Source: Margaritifera margaritifera
Taxonomy: Eukaryota > Mollusca > Bivalvia > Unionida > Margaritiferidae
Direction: 5' to 3'
Assembly: GCA_029931535.1 (NCBI GenBank)
Contig: JAQPZY010001688.1
Location: forward strand, 9,089,001-9,153,000
Length of the DNA: 64,000 nt
Shown: positions 12,245 to 25,580 of the stretch, in pieces
How positions within the stretch are numbered: position 1 is the stretch's first letter
Layout: each line of letters starts with the position of its first letter
Made by a program: the position numbers and the translations under genes
The notes under the pieces: model-generated
What the model saw: only the letters and a program-made list of their open reading frames with translations
Database searches by the model: none
What the model was told of the DNA's origin: nothing

Positions 12245-12460
12245 AGGGAGCCATGGTAGCACAGTTGGTAAAGCATCAGACTTGTAATAAAAGGGTTGCA
12301 AGTTTGATACCTATCCAGGCCAGTCCGGGTTGGCTCCCATTTTCTTGGCATGATAAAGCCAATAATATGTTGAAAGTGATGTTAAAACCTACAAAAAAGG
12401 ATAAAGACCAGTCTATGAATTTAAGTACATGTACTGTACCAACAAAAGTGTCATTTATCA
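12245..12460 (+). mobile_element. tRNA-derived SINE, type I
   Basis: tRNA-like head (ATGGTAGCACAGTTGGTAAA, CATCAGACTTGTAAT, then a B-box-like GCAAGTTTGATACC) and a tail with GGCATGATAAAGCCAATAAT and GAAAGTGATGTTAAAACC. The same family is at 42215 (+) and 57540 (-). Confidence 0.85.
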
Positions 12461-12514
12461 CAAAAGCATAAAGATTAATAGCAAGAAAAATAGTTGAATC
12501 TTTCATTAATTTTT

Positions 12515-12785
12515 GGACTAATTTCAGACAAAATTCCGACATGTAGAAAACTTATTCAGACAGTTATATAAGACAGTACTATCCAGAGACTTTCAGTTAT
12601 TACACAGCCAAAATTCAGAAAAAAATTCAGACAATAAATGTAGTTACAAAAATTCAGACATCATTCAGACAGATTTGAAAACAATTTAGACAGATGAAGA
12701 ATTCATGGATGGTTCAAATATTTTTCAGAAAGCATTCAAGCAAATTTAAGACAAATATAAGACAGCTGTCAGAATTAGTATGAAT
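12515..12785. repeat. Scattered inverse-orientation copies of the 34-bp motif
   Basis: TTCAGACAAAATTC, TTATTCAGACAG, AAATTCAGAC and CATTCAGACAG occur repeatedly. These are reverse complements of the GTCTGAAT core of the 11690-12210 array, so the two stretches form a loose inverted pair around the SINE at 12245. Confidence 0.6.
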
Positions 12786-14724
12786 TTTTTGCCTTATTTG
12801 GTCTAACAAGATATCACCTTTTGGCAATAAGATTCCATTTAAATACTAACATCCCCTCTTCTTCTATGGTGTGTCTCTATATACCGAAGAAGTTGTTATT
12901 TAAACTCATTAACCCTGTGTGCCATGTTGACATGTCAAGAGTTTGTACCCTACTTCCGAGCTCTGTAACATCAGCATCATTTACGATACACCAGAGTGGT
13001 TGGTATTACATAAAAGGAAAACGATATGATTCTACAATGATGCCAAGTAATTTAGACTTTCTGCTTATGTTAAAAGTTATAACTGAAAAAACATAACTTT
13101 TGAGACTAGATTTTTTTTAGGCAGAAAATTGCAGCTTTTCAGAACAAGAGTTTGTGTCCAGATTTTAGACTTTTTGGACTTGGATCTAAAGCAGACCTTA
13201 CTGAACTGCACATGGACAGATGAACCTTTGCAAAAAGAAGGTTAAGTTTGAGATTAGGAGCAAAAATGGTCTCGGAGACGAAAATCGTCGGTCCAATATG
13301 AAGGAGAAAAAAAGTGAAATTTTCACCCATCTGCACATGTGCGCGCAAAATAGCCAATCAAAAACGTCTTTTATTAGATTTGGTTCTTTTGGTGGAGGTG
13401 TGTTTTTATGCTGTAAGTGAGCTTAGGTGTTTCGTTCAGAGTGAAATTAAAACTATACCTGCCAATGGAAGTGGTGTAGGTAGATACAAGTTCTTATTTA
13501 TTGGTACTGTAGCTTGCATCTTCTATTGGTACTTTTCTAAAGTACCAACTTTATTTTTGTACATTTAAGCATCCAGCTAAACTAAAATCTCTCTGGAACA
13601 GATGTGTTTTGATGCATTCAGAAGTAACCAAAAAAATGTGTACAAAAATAAAGTTGGGTGGGGGATAGTGTTGTAATATTTCCCTTAATAATTATAGTAC
13701 ACACTTTTTACTGAGAAAAAAAAACCCCATAGAAAGGTGGCCATTTTAAGGAAAAGGAACAACCCTTATCAAAATCAAACTTCCATTGGAAACAAATCCT
13801 GGATCCACCCTTGTCTCAAGATCTTGAACTAACATGTTTTTGGAAAGAGAAAAAATTTTTGATTGCAGTAGTCGGCAATTCTTAATATTTGTATGTTAAA
13901 GCCCATAAGTGGGTAACCACTCCTTCATTTAGTGAGTAGTACAGAATATTTGCTAAGTGATGTACTACAGTTTGATTGATATATTTTTATCATTGAATAG
14001 TTTTTATGGACTTATAATTATTTGTAGGGTTTTAACTTTGCATTAAAATATTTCTAAAAGCTGATTTTCCAAAGTGGACATCAAGTGATATTGCTCGTTG
14101 AAAAGGGTGTGTAACATTAATGTGTTAGAATATTTGATTAACCTGTTATTGATTGGCCTTCAGCTGTGTATAGTGCTGTTAAACTTTGGTATTGACCTTG
14201 TCAGTGTATAATTTAGTATTGGTGATTAATCAAGGTGTGAAATGAACTGTACCCCATAGTGGGCGGGGGAGTTGACTGGTATGCAGTTGTAGGTGGTGTT
14301 GTTAAGTGTAGTTTGTTGATCAGTTAACATGAACTACTTTTTGATTCCTCAGTATTTTTCACATGGAGTTGCATTAATCATACAAGGTTGTTCAATAAAG
14401 AATCGAGAGGACGTTTATTCATTTACCATAGAAGTAAAGACCCAATACTGCAGCTTGTATTCTGGTGTCAACACAACCAGAAAATATACTAGCAACAACA
14501 ACTGGCTTTTATTACCATCCTTAAAGACTTAATTGGGGACCTGATCAAATAAAATTTCACCATCCAACTTTACTGGAAATGCCAGTTAATTAGGTGTTAC
14601 ACATTTATGCTATATCACCTTTGAATGTTTTTATATTGAATTTCACAAATATGTGACCACCATTTTAATTTTTGGAAAAAAATGGTTGGCAAGAGCCTTT
14701 AAAATTTAGGATCGCTGGTATGTA
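12786..14724. other. Unassigned AT-rich DNA
   Basis: No domain or gene is recognisable. Short open frames at 12821-13096 (+) and 13220-13568 (+) show no known motif, and I do not call them. Confidence 0.4.
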
Positions 14725-15063
14725 TGTACATGTATGTGGTTTAACAGCAACAGCACAATCCTGGTAATATACAGTGTAGTGCTGATTAAAAACTTAAGTT
14801 CTAAGAATGTACTGGTAAAGATAATTAGTTGATTTTTCAGTGTGTTTGTTTAGAAATTAGCTTAAGTCCCTGTTGTAGTGCATTGTAGAATATATACCAG
14901 TTGATAAAATAAAAGATAAAAGTAAAAAATCTTAAAACATTAAAATAGTGGGTGCAGATTTTGTTATATGAACCACATTCTTTTAAAAAGTGCATGAATT
15001 TTTCTAGTGGTATCATAAAGCTTCTTGGGTTCATATCAAAACACCAGTGAAAAATAGACATTG
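14725..15063 (-). mobile_element. 3' end of an RNase H-type LINE
   Basis: It aligns by eye with the 3' UTR of the LINE at 31020-33490. Shared blocks are the TTCTAGTGGTATCAT region, the AAAATAAAAGATAAAA tract, and the terminal GTTTAACAGCAACAGCACAA with CCTGGTAATATACAGTGTAG. Only the 3' end is present. Confidence 0.65.
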
Positions 15064-15100
15064 TTTAAAAGAAGAAAACAAGGTAGTCTTGATTGAGGTG

Positions 15101-15900
15101 TTTTAGCTCACCTGGCGATTAAGAGTAAGTGAGCTTATACAGTAGTATTCCCCTGCATCATCCTTCCATCAACAATCGCATGTGTGGCCATATTTCTGAC
15201 CTGATTTTGCTCAGACTTGGATATAGACATATATCACCAAGATATGGGACAAGTTTGATAATGTGTGAGATTTGTGCCCTTGTATCTGATTGGCTGAGCA
15301 TCTTGCCACTTTTAAGACCATGTTTTTTATCTAATTTGATCAAACTTGGTAAATAGGTGTTTATCATCTAGCTCTCAAATGAGAACAATAATGAACAAGA
15401 TCTGTGCATGTCAGTGCGGTGATCTTGCATATAATTGGCAGAGCTTATGACTCTGGAGACCATATTTCTGGTCTGATTTTATTAAGCATGGAATATAAGA
15501 TTATATTATTAAGATCTGGTACAAGTTCATTGATGTGCGAGAGATTCATACCTATTAATGGGGTGATTTGACATCCAATTGGCTGAGTTTGTTACCTCTC
15601 TGGAGGCCACATTTCTGGATAGATTTTGATCAGACTTGGAATATACTGTAAACTAATCTTATCAAGATATCCATACGGAGCAATATCCATAATTATTTAG
15701 GTGATCATGCATCTGATTTCCTGAGCTTATTATCAGTCTAGAAGCTGTGTTTCTGATCTTTGATTAAACTTGATAAACAGGTTTATATCCTCAAGATGTC
15801 CCATTATTATATTATTAGCTAGATCTATGCATATTAATGAAGTAATCTTGCATTTAATTGGTTGTAAGTCAACTTGTTATTTGTGTATCAATGTTCAAGG
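15101..15900. repeat. Family B modular element (leader plus ~5 modules)
   Basis: The leader TTTTAGCTCACCTGGCGATT with AGTAAGTGAGCTTATA forms an AGCTCAC/GTGAGCT stem. Modules of about 146 bp follow, recognised by GATCTTGCATCTGATTGGCT, GAGCTTGTTACCACTCTGGA and CAAACTTGGAATATAAGCTT variants. The same family is at 27866 and 49890. Confidence 0.85.
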
Positions 15901-17812
15901 TACTTTCTGAGAGATTTCTGCTTGGAAACAGAGCTCTGACTTGTAGGATTTTGAAAATGGAAGTCCAAGACCATTTTTGTCCAAAAATTAAGTCATGTTT
16001 TAGAAAACTCAAATACCAGATTTAAAAAACAGAGATTTCAAGACCAGCACAAAGAGTACTCAGTGGAAATACCTGGGACTTTTCATTACAAAGAGGACCC
16101 AGTGGAAACACCTGGGACTTTTCATTGTAATGAGGAGCCAGTGAGAACACCAGGGACTTTTCATTACAAAGAGGACCTGCAATGAAAACAACTAGGACCT
16201 TTCATTACAAAGAGCTGTGTGGTAAACAAGCATTATGAATGAATTGCATCATCAATGATGTGGGTTTGCAATGGTTTTAGCTCGAGAAAGTAGTTTTCAA
16301 TCATTTTTTCTGCATTCACATCAGGGTTCTTATACATTCAAAAAAAGATGGTAAGAATGCTACCAGGAAATAAACCAGGTAGCCCAGCTTGAAGTCATTG
16401 GCCCAGAGAAGACGGCACTTCAATATGAAACAGTTAACTACAATTTAGGCTGCCCTTTTTTCATTATCAATAATTATTGGCCATTGGAAAAAAAAAAAAA
16501 AAGTTATATTTTTACAAAATACAGAACTAGTCATGGTAGCAGTTTATCTAAATTCAGCATATCATAGCCAAGATTCAGCATTTTTGCTAAGCCCCAAAGC
16601 ATTTTTGGTAAGCCCCTAGTCTCTCAAGGCATATGGTAGCCAAGACCCAGCATTCTGGCTAAACCCCTGGGCCCCCAGGGCACAAGGTTTGCCAGACCCT
16701 AGACGTGCATGGATTTGAAACCTCACCTGTTAACAGGTTTGTAGAAATAGATAAAGTCAATTGTGCCAGTATGCTTTTGTAAATAGACATCAATTGAAAT
16801 TGACATCCAATGTTCTCTCATTAAATAAACATACATAATGCACTTGGATCTGTTGTAGTGTGCAGTGCCTAATTGTTTCTCAAGGCAAAGTTCTGAATAT
16901 GTGGATTTAGGGCCCTAAAGGAAATCACTGTAGATTGGAATTCATTTTGTGTAACAACTAGCTGGAGGCTTGTCATAGACACACATACCTATAATCTTGG
17001 AAGAGATTAAAGTCCAGTTGTGAGGTATTTATCAAGAGATTTGGTACAGTATAGACATTGACTCAACACCAAGGCTACCAAGGAAAAAGTGTCATAAAAG
17101 GTTATCGTCCCTATTGCCAATCTTGTATCTTGTGTATTGATATTACATTCACATACTTACATGATTGTATGCGGCAAAGCAAATTTGACTCTAGTTCAAA
17201 CATGATGGAATGGAATTATAATTTCATATTTTTATCAACATGTAGAAAATAAAGACATTTTTTTTCTTTTCTTTTTTTTTTTTGCTTTTTTGTTTGGTTT
17301 ACTGCAAAGTGTAAAAGAATAAAGGTCATTGTGATCCAATATCAGGGAGTGTTGTAGTTTTAGAATCAGTAAGAAATATTTCCATATGCAGTTTTATTTA
17401 GGTCAGAAAATTGTAACTTAAAAAACAATTGGAATGAATTTGATCAATTTTTTTTTGTAGATTTCAAAAGCAATTAATTTTGCTAGGAACTATACTTGAC
17501 ACAATAAGAAATATATAGATAAACAGAATTGAACATTTAAATGTTACATATACTTCTTGAAATTATCAATATTTTCTCATTGGTTTGTGTTAATTCTTCA
17601 GATGGTACATGTAGTAATGAAACCAGTCAGGGTATTATGCAATACCAACATTATCAGACACAATACACACATGGTAACTAGACAAGGATTAAGAACACCT
17701 GATCTCAGAACCACTATTTTTGAGACAAGAAAACCACTTGTAAATTTTGTCAGTGTGGTTTTCATTGCACACACATTTTGATATTGAGATTACACTTGTT
17801 CTTAGTCCTCGT
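15901..17812. other. Mostly unassigned; short 39-bp duplication at 16060-16215
   Basis: Four copies of a ~39-bp unit around CCTGGGACTTTTCATTACAA occupy 16060-16215. 16580-16700 has a small degenerate repeat (AGCATTTTTGCTAAGCCCC). 17257-17287 is T-rich. No gene seen. Confidence 0.6.
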
Positions 17813-17814
17813 CA

Positions 17815-18630
17815 AGTTACAATGAGTGTGCTGTGCGTGAATGCATGTGTATTGCATAATTTTCATTTTGATTACAATGAGTGTGCTGTGCATGAATGCA
17901 TGTGTATTGCATAATTTTTTTTTCGATTACAGTGTGTGCTGTGCATGAATGCATGTGTATTGCATAATTTTCATTTAGATTACAATGAGTGTGCTGTGCA
18001 TGAATGCATGTGTATTGCATAATTTTCATTTCGATTACAGTGAGTGTGCTGTGCATGAATGCATGTGTATTGCATAATTTTCATTTCGATTACAATGAGT
18101 GTGCTGTGCATGAATGCATGTGTATTGCATAATTGTCATTTAGATTACAATGAGTGTGCTGTGCATGAATGCATGTGTATTGCATAATTTTCATTTAGAT
18201 TACGAGTGTGCTATGCATGTGTGTTGCATAATTGTCATTTAGATTACAATGAGCGTGCTGTGCATGAATGCATGTGTATTGCATAATTTTCATTTAGATT
18301 ACAGTGAGTGTGCTGTGCATGAATGTATGTGTATTGCATAATTTTCATTTAGATTACAGTGAGTGTGCTCTGCATGAATGCACATGTATTGCATAATTGT
18401 CATTTAGATTACAATGAGTGTGCTCTGCATGAGTGCATATGTATTGCATAATTGTAATTTAGATTACAATGAGTGTGCTCTGCATGAATGCACATGTATG
18501 GCATAATTGTCATTTAGATTACAATGAGTGCTCTGCATGAATGCACATGTATGGCATAATTGTCATTTAGATTACAATGAGTGTGCTCTGCATGAATGCA
18601 CATGTATGGCATAATTGTCATTTAGATGTG
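17815..18630. repeat. 55-bp minisatellite, about 15 units
   Basis: The unit contains GATTACAATGAGTGTGCTGT, ATGCATGTGTATTGCATAAT and a TTTCATTT segment. Right-hand units drift to GCACATGTAT(G/T)GCATAATTG, giving a gradient of divergence from left to right. Confidence 0.95.
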
Positions 18631-19119
18631 ATACACTTGACTGGTTTTAATAATATTTTGACCAATTCCAAAACCAGGATGCATATTGAAAGGTAAATAA
18701 AAATAATTGTGATAAGCAAATGTAAAATTTGAAATTTTTAATACTGTAAATTTAAGTGATGTCTTTCTTTTTATTTTGTTGCGTATAGTAATGAATTAAT
18801 TACATTTACATAGAAACAATGGACCATAAGTATTTAATTCCAATTGTATCATATTTTTGTAAAACATTAAAGCTATGTTGTTTTTAAAGTATAATTTTTT
18901 TTTCAGCTAGCTGCTGATCAGATAAATCCAATGAAATTTGCCCATTTTAAACAAGTCACACAGACACAAAATCAACATACAGATACATGTATACTTATTA
19001 TAGCCACTGCTGGGAAGCCGGTTTTATACTGTTCATTATCCTGTTGTATGCTTTACAATATTGTCTTGAGATTCAAATATATTACATATATTTCAGTGTC
19101 CTAAATTTTATATGCTGTA
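18631..19119. other. Unassigned AT-rich DNA
   Basis: Nothing recognisable on either strand. Confidence 0.45.
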
Positions 19120-19312
19120 TATACTCACTTAGAAGTCGAGTCCAACTGCAAAGACCCAGATCTGCTGTTGCTGATCTGGATCTATGCAGTTTGTTAGGAG
19201 GAATCAGTAGAACAAACAACATAAACCCTGATATGCCGGCGCATTATGCGACGGCAGATCAGGGTCTCTGTTGTTTGCAGTTGGACTCCACTTATAAGCA
19301 AATATAGATGGT
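19120..19312 (+). mobile_element. Two-palindrome fold-back MITE
   Basis: The terminal inverted repeats start TATACTCACTTAGAAGTCGA (left) and TATATTTGCTTATAAGTGGA (right, reverse complement), then continue GTCCAACTGCAAA on both sides, about 33 bp in all. Inside are two consecutive palindromes: the first with arms AACTGCAAAGACCCAGATC and GATCTGGATCTATGCAGTT, the second with AACAACATAAACCCTGAT and ATCAGGGTCTCTGTTGTT around a CGCATTATGCG loop. No coding capacity. Opposite orientation to the 25790 copy. Confidence 0.85.
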
Positions 19313-20639
19313 AATTAATAGTACAGTGTAATTAGTGCCTCTTCAGTGTGGCCAACATCTACAGTGTCTGAAAGTATATAAATTTTCATCCCATTTTAGC
19401 TACAGTCTGCAGGTTTATTTAACCTGTCTCAAGGACAACGGTTTGTTTGTACTAATTAGATTACACATATAGGTTTGTATATTTGATGATGTACACCTAC
19501 TGTGTATGTTTGTGAGAATAAACTACAGGCTTTAACATATGAAGGACATTAGTAAGAAAATTCTAAATAATATACTGTCCCTCGGTGTGAATTGTCAACG
19601 CCTGCATAGAGGCTTTACTTTGTGTTTCAAGGTCAAATGTCATGTTCTTATTGTGTGCAGCCTTTCAAGTGAAATATTTGCGGAGTATTAAGCTGGTGGA
19701 ACTAAATTAGTGCATTTCATTCAACCCTGACCATCTTGATCAAGATAACGTAGCCAGTCTGTCTCCTTGACTCTTTGATGTAGAAAAAAGGTGTGAAATA
19801 ATTGCTGAATTTCGGGTTTGGTAGGGTTACCCTTTTCAGAATGATGTAATTGGTGGCTATATGTGGATTACATGTGGTGGATTTTATTATTTATTATGAA
19901 TCGACCATTTAAGTTTCTGGTGAGGGTGGGGTGGTGGGTTGGGGGCCTGGAATTTTGTTTTTGGAAAAAAATGCCATACCAACAAAATAGCTTCAAAATA
20001 TAATCTTACTCTGATTGATAGAAAAAAAGTTTAAAAATATCCTGGGTTGAAAGAAAATCCCAGGCATCCCCACCCCCCAGGGAAAATTAATAGGTTAGTC
20101 CATTATGTAGAGAGTAAGATTTATTGAAGTTAAGTCAATGAATTTCAGGAAAAAAATACAATATATATATATCACAGGATATAGATAATAAAACAAATTT
20201 TCTTACAGTCTGTATTAGTAATTTTGTGTGTTAATTTTGCTTTCATATGACTAGGTGAAAATTGAAAATATTTACAGTTGCCAGTTTGTACTCCACACAG
20301 GTAAATATATGATCAGAGCCTTATTGAAAAGGTCAATAGCAATGTAAGATTATGTTTTGATGCTGACAATACTGTTGAATGTCTACTTATTTGTCACTGG
20401 CATTGACAGGTCTTGGTGCATTGTCCTGCAAGTTATTTTATTTTGACATTTGGTGACATCAGAATTAACAAACATAAAACTTTCTGTTACCATTAATTAC
20501 AATATTTTGACTTCATTAAATTTAGCAAATTCTCGATCTGAGTTAGAGTATATTAGCAACATAAAATTTTAGTTAATTTACTGATGGACATAAGTATTAA
20601 TTTTATTTGTAAGTTTTATGTTATCTTGACACTGTTTTA
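19313..20639. other. Unassigned DNA
   Basis: No gene or array recognised. It is AT-rich with short homopolymer runs and one (TA) stretch at 20160. Confidence 0.4.
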
Positions 20640-21300
20640 TGTACCGTCATGAACTTGATGGGTATGTTCATCTTAGGGTAATACTCACCATGAGCAAAAG
20701 CAGGTCACAGTGACCTAATTTTCATGCTTCAGTAATTACATGAAGCTTTTATACCCCTGCCATAAGGCAGTGCATATTATGTTATGTTGTTCATCCACCC
20801 AGCTGTCTGTGACCAATTTTGTTTCCATACAGTAACTCTGTCATTTAGCTGAGATTATCCAACACTTGTATATACAGTCTAGAAACTACAACCATGTATT
20901 CATCATGGAGGGCACTACTCTCCAGTCAAAAATATGTCACAGTTACCTATATTTTTCTGACACTGTTGTATTTACAGTCCTGAAACTTAATGGTGTATTC
21001 ATCTTGAAGGGTTCAACTCACCACAGGTCCCTGTAACTGATTTTTTATGCTCCATTTATTATGTTTGGCATTTAGCATAGTTTCACTGACAGTATTGTAT
21101 GTGCAGTCATGAAATTGATGGGTGTATTTGTCTTGGAGGGTATTAGTCACCCCAGGCAAAAGTAGCTCACAGTGACCTACATTTCACATGTCGGTTATTA
21201 CATTGTTTTGCATTTAGCTCACTTTCTTTGGCACCGCTACACCACAGGCAAAAGTAGCTCACAGTAACCTACTTTTATTGATCTAACAATTTGCAAGGGA
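20640..21300. repeat. Family C modules with a hairpin leader
   Basis: Degenerate modules recognised by ACTCACCATGAGCAAAAGCA, GGTCACAGTGACCTA and GTAGTTCATGAAACTTGATGG-like text. An internal leader at about 20750 (CCCCTGCCATAAGGCAGTGC) contains the hairpin CTGCC-ATAA-GGCAG and is shared with the leader of the 48590 array. Confidence 0.7.
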
Positions 21301-21429
21301 TTTTGGTTTATGCCCCAGCAGAGTTGGAGAGATGTAGCATGTAGCAATATTCTTGTTAAATTTAAGGAAGCAATTTGTTTTTGCCCAAGCCACAAAATTT
21401 TACAAATGGTTTGCAGTTTATTTTAATTT

Positions 21430-21640
21430 TGTCTTTAAAACAGCACACACTGGCCCACTAATTTAAGACTGGTCTTTAAAACAACACACACTAGCCCACC
21501 AAATTTAAGACTTGTCTTTAAAACAGCACACACTAGCCCACCAAATTTAAGACTTGTCTTTAAAACAGCACACACTAGCCCACCAAATTTAAGACTTGTC
21601 TTTAAAAAAGCACACACTAGCCCACCAAATTTAAGACTCT
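21430..21640. repeat. 42-bp minisatellite, 5 units
   Basis: The unit contains GTCTTTAAAACAGCACACAC and TAGCCCACCAAATTTAAGAC. Copies are nearly identical except the first. Confidence 0.95.
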
Positions 21641-24189
21641 TGGAGTCCTGTTTATGTGGAGAGTACTATTTTTGCATATCTGGGAAATTTACATGGATAA
21701 GTTAATTTAAAATTAGTGTTTAAAGATCAGTTTTAAACAAAATTATAGCAAATGCCTTTTAAATTGAAACACAGGTTTAGATCCATTTTGTTTTCACTTG
21801 GTGTAAACTACATGTACATGTACAATTGTATTTTGGTTGCTACTTATTTATGTAATTTTGAAGAACTATTTAATATGTTGAGGTCGTCAGGTCCTTACCA
21901 AGAATAACAGGACCTGTAAGTGGACTATTTAGTCCAATTCCACTAATAAAATAGGTATCGTGTAGATGGATGCATTTTTCTTGCATCATTAAAGGAAATA
22001 TGTGTGCATCCAACATGCAGAATGCCTGCGTATATTACTATATCTTTTGTTTTCCCATTGGACTAGGTCATATATATGTTACAATCAAAGGACAAGCAGA
22101 TAGGTCATTCTTAGGAGCTATAAACACAGACACAGATTGTGTTTGAATACAGGTCTCACATATAATGATAAGTAAGGTGGGTTGTACATTCCTAGATCCA
22201 CCTACAGCAAAAAAGATAAATCTAAATAGTCCAGCTACTTGAAGATCCAATGAAAACTTGTAATGTCAACACAGCATGAAATGCCACAGGTGCTGGGAGG
22301 GGAAACAATCAGCTGTGACAATTTAAGGAAACTTTGACTGATTAAATTATTATAAATCAAAATATTCAAGCATCTTCAAACTTTTGCACAGCACTGATCG
22401 AGGATTTTTTCTAGCTGTCCATTTGAGAAAGGGGTAAGCATGGTTCATTTTACTTATAATGGTCAGATTCTTCCTGTTTTCCATTGAATTGTGTACCTCT
22501 CTGAATTTATTTGTTTTTGTAGTTTTGCCAAAATAAATTACATGTTCATTTCATTGGTACTTAAATTTGTGGATTTGGGAAAGAGTCCTATTGTTTCCAT
22601 GACAATTTTTTGTTTGTTGGGTCCTTAAATACATGATTTGTAGCAACCATGAAAGTGATGAAAATTGGTACACATACAAAATAGTGAATTCTCAATAGTT
22701 AAACTTAAAATTTAGGGTAGTTCAGCAGATTAATCCCCAAAACAACCTCTGGATTCCCCCCACAACTTTTGCACATTAATTATTGACTGAATGTATGGGT
22801 TTTTTATCATAGATAATATTTTTGTCTCACATGTCAATGGCAGGAGATATTACTTTTCTGATGGAAGTGTGCAGGTATTGGCATTAAAAATGTTTAGGTC
22901 CTTTGTAAATTTTTTGAAAATCATATTTTTGCATCAGTAGCTGATTTAGCTGAAACTTTGGTAGAGTATTGCCATATTTCTGAAGTTTGTAACGATGATT
23001 CCATGTGTCTCTCCTGCATCAGCAGAAAACTATTTCATCATAACACCTGGGAGGATGACATGAGAAAAATTTTGGAATGGGGTGTGTCATTTGTGGTCCC
23101 AAAAAGTTACCCATTTATACAGTGACAGAATTCAAATTATAATACCTACATGTGTGCATGTACTAGTTAGTTAGTTGCTACTTGTAGATAACAGTATTCC
23201 AAGAACCTGGTTATCTATACAGTGTTGATTTGTATGCAAGCAAATACATGTCAAAGCACTGAACGAAGGTGTACAATTCTTGAGTCTTGCCCTCAAGGTT
23301 TAATTAGATAACAGATTAGCTGTGATAACACCTAAGATGTTCAATTATGGACCTATACATATGAGATAATGACCCAATCTTGTTGTTAGAATTGAAGATA
23401 ATGACACCTAATGATGTGCTGCCAAGCTTGAAAAAACTACATCCAAACAGGCAGGTTAATTCCCTGAATATCATCATGTACTCTAGGGAGTTGGGTTGAC
23501 CCCTCTCCCCTGGGTATAATACTGTTTACAGACAAGCCTGACAACATTCCTTGCAAAATATGGAAAAATGTTGGTTGCTCATTAAAATGTTGTTATTCAG
23601 AGTAACCTAAGCAAACAGGGTAAACTTTATTACCAAATATTGACCATAGTGAAACATGTACATTGGTTTAGAAATTGAAACATATGATTCATTATTATTG
23701 TACATACCATGAAAGCCGATATACGCTAATCTGATGGTAGGATGCTAACCGACACCATTTTGGCTGGAAGTCCAGCATTTTGGCTGTAAGTCCAGCACTG
23801 AGCCACAATGAGAACAGTCTCCTGTGATTTTTAAAAGGTCAGTGATCAACAGTGCTACTTAATGACAAAATGTCAGAATGAATCAGTTTCAGGTGACTTT
23901 TGCCTGCTTTTCAGTTATTTCTCAGATTTAAAAAGCTTTCGTAGCAAATTTTATATGAATTTTAATATTCAAATTTATAAGCATTTAAATTGTTGAAATA
24001 GCGAAACCTAAGTAGTATAACACTCGCATACCATGAATATCAATGTTTATAGTCAATTCATTTATTTTCATGTGTATGAATTTTAATGGTTTGGGGAAGG
24101 GTTTTATTATTTCCAACCCTTGCCAGAATGGGATGTAGGATATGCCTAAAGTGCCTTCTGGCATGCTAAGATAGCCAACTAATGGGGAC
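21641..24189. other. Unassigned DNA
   Basis: About 2.5 kb in which I see no gene, array or recognisable element. There is a small duplication at 23750-23805 (GGCTGGAAGTCCAGCATTTT). Confidence 0.4.
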
Positions 24190-24385
24190 AGGAGCCATGG
24201 AGGCTCAGTGGTTAGTATGCTGGACTCATGGTCAAAAGGATGTGTGTTCGAATCCTACCATCAGATTAACCTGGGTCAGCTACCATGGTGTGTCCTTGAG
24301 CAAGGCTCTTTTCTTCAATTGCCTTGGCATTAAATAACCTACTTGGTGTTGCAGTGCCGTAAAATACCAGAACACCAATAAACTA
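24190..24385 (+). mobile_element. tRNA-derived SINE, type II
   Basis: The best-preserved type II copy. The tRNA-like head has A-box-like GGCTCAGTGGTTAGTATGCT and B-box GTTCGAATCC. The body contains GTGTCCTTGAGCAAGGCTCT and TTGCCTTGGCATTAAATAAC, and the tail contains GTGCCGTAAAATACC. Confidence 0.85.
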
Positions 24386-24589
24386 CCTGTTGTTTCCACA
24401 GAAGGATCATTCTTCATTGGGTCTTAAATTTGTGGTTTGTAACAACCATGACATTCACACAAATTGGCACTTCACAAAAAGTGATGAATTAACAGTTTAT
24501 GAAATTCCGGGCAGGTAACATGGAATTTTACCTGTACAGCAGATTTTATTGTGAGACTTGATGATATTGGGCTTCACCAAAGTTGAATG

Positions 24590-25135
24590 CTGACTTTTTG
24601 ACAGGATTGCAAAGCAATTCCAGCTTATACATTGTTGTCCAGCCATCCAGCCATCTTTGACAGATATCTGGCATCAACATTCAGGTTAGGGTTTGCGTTT
24701 AGGTCATTTTCTCAGACATTATTGCTGGAAGATTCACATAAACTTTTATTTTTATGTGTCCTGATACTACCCCATTTAGTGAAAATCACATTCTGGTAAT
24801 TTTTTGATTAACTTTTGCATTTATCTCTTGGTATATAACTGTGCCATGAGAAGTACTGCTGCCATCAGTGAAAACTATGTCACATTGACCTATATTTTTC
24901 TGGTTCATTGATTTGTGGTTACTTTTGGGTTGAGCTCAGTTTCCCTCGCTAGAGTTTGTGTTCAGGTGATATTCTCAGATACTACTACTCGTAGAGTAAC
25001 ATAAATTGGTATTTTGATGGAGGAGCACTACACCATGCAGTGAAAATTTATTTGCTGTGACATGTAATTCACAGTACAGTGATTTGGAATAACCTTTGTG
25101 TTTCTTTCATCTTCTCAGGCACAATTGCCTTTGAA
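24590..25135. repeat. Family C element
   Basis: It begins with the hairpin GATTGCAAAGCAATTCCAGC, followed by modules with GGTTAGGGTTTGCGTTTAGG, TTTTCTCAGACATTATTGCT and TCAGTGAAAACTATGTCAC. Related to 26780 and 58240. Confidence 0.7.
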
Positions 25136-25344
25136 GTGCTCCAGCAATGATCTGAAAAGGCCAGGGTGCCAATCTGCCCCAAAATAGGGTACAGAATGTG
25201 TGAAATTCTTATAAAGGGCATTTTAATTTCATGTCACTGTACAGGAGCCAAGATCTATGTATCTTTAAGAAATCTACCAAAATTATATCATACACAGTCT
25301 TGTCCCTTGGTTGAGCTGTCAAGGGATATGTTATGTATCTCTGT

Positions 25345-25580
25345 CACCCTGTGGGGCCCTGAGTGGCTGAATGGTCTAAGGCGCTTGCTTTTACAGATCA
25401 CTGACATCGCACCTCAGTCCACATGGGTTCGAGTATGTGAAAAAGCTTGACACTAGCTTCCCATGGGTTGGTGGTTCTTCCTGCGGTTGTCTCTCGGGTT
25501 CTTCCTCTACAAAAATATACTGGCCACCATGTATAGCCTATCATGTGCTGAAAAATGGTGTTCAACCCACAAAACCAAAA
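25345..25580 (+). mobile_element. SINE type III (Leu-tRNA-like head)
   Basis: The head is TGAGTGGCTGAATGGTCTAA followed by GGCGCTTGCTTTTACAGATC and the B-box-like GGTTCGAGTAT. The body on the other strand matches 27375 (CAGCACATGATAGGCTATAC). It is inserted near Family C sequence. It resembles a tRNA but has no acceptor pairing, so it is not a tRNA gene. Confidence 0.85.

Noticed and set aside
12821..13568. Short + strand open frames as exons
   Set aside because: No recognisable domain, weak or non-ATG starts, and no paired splice signals that would join them.
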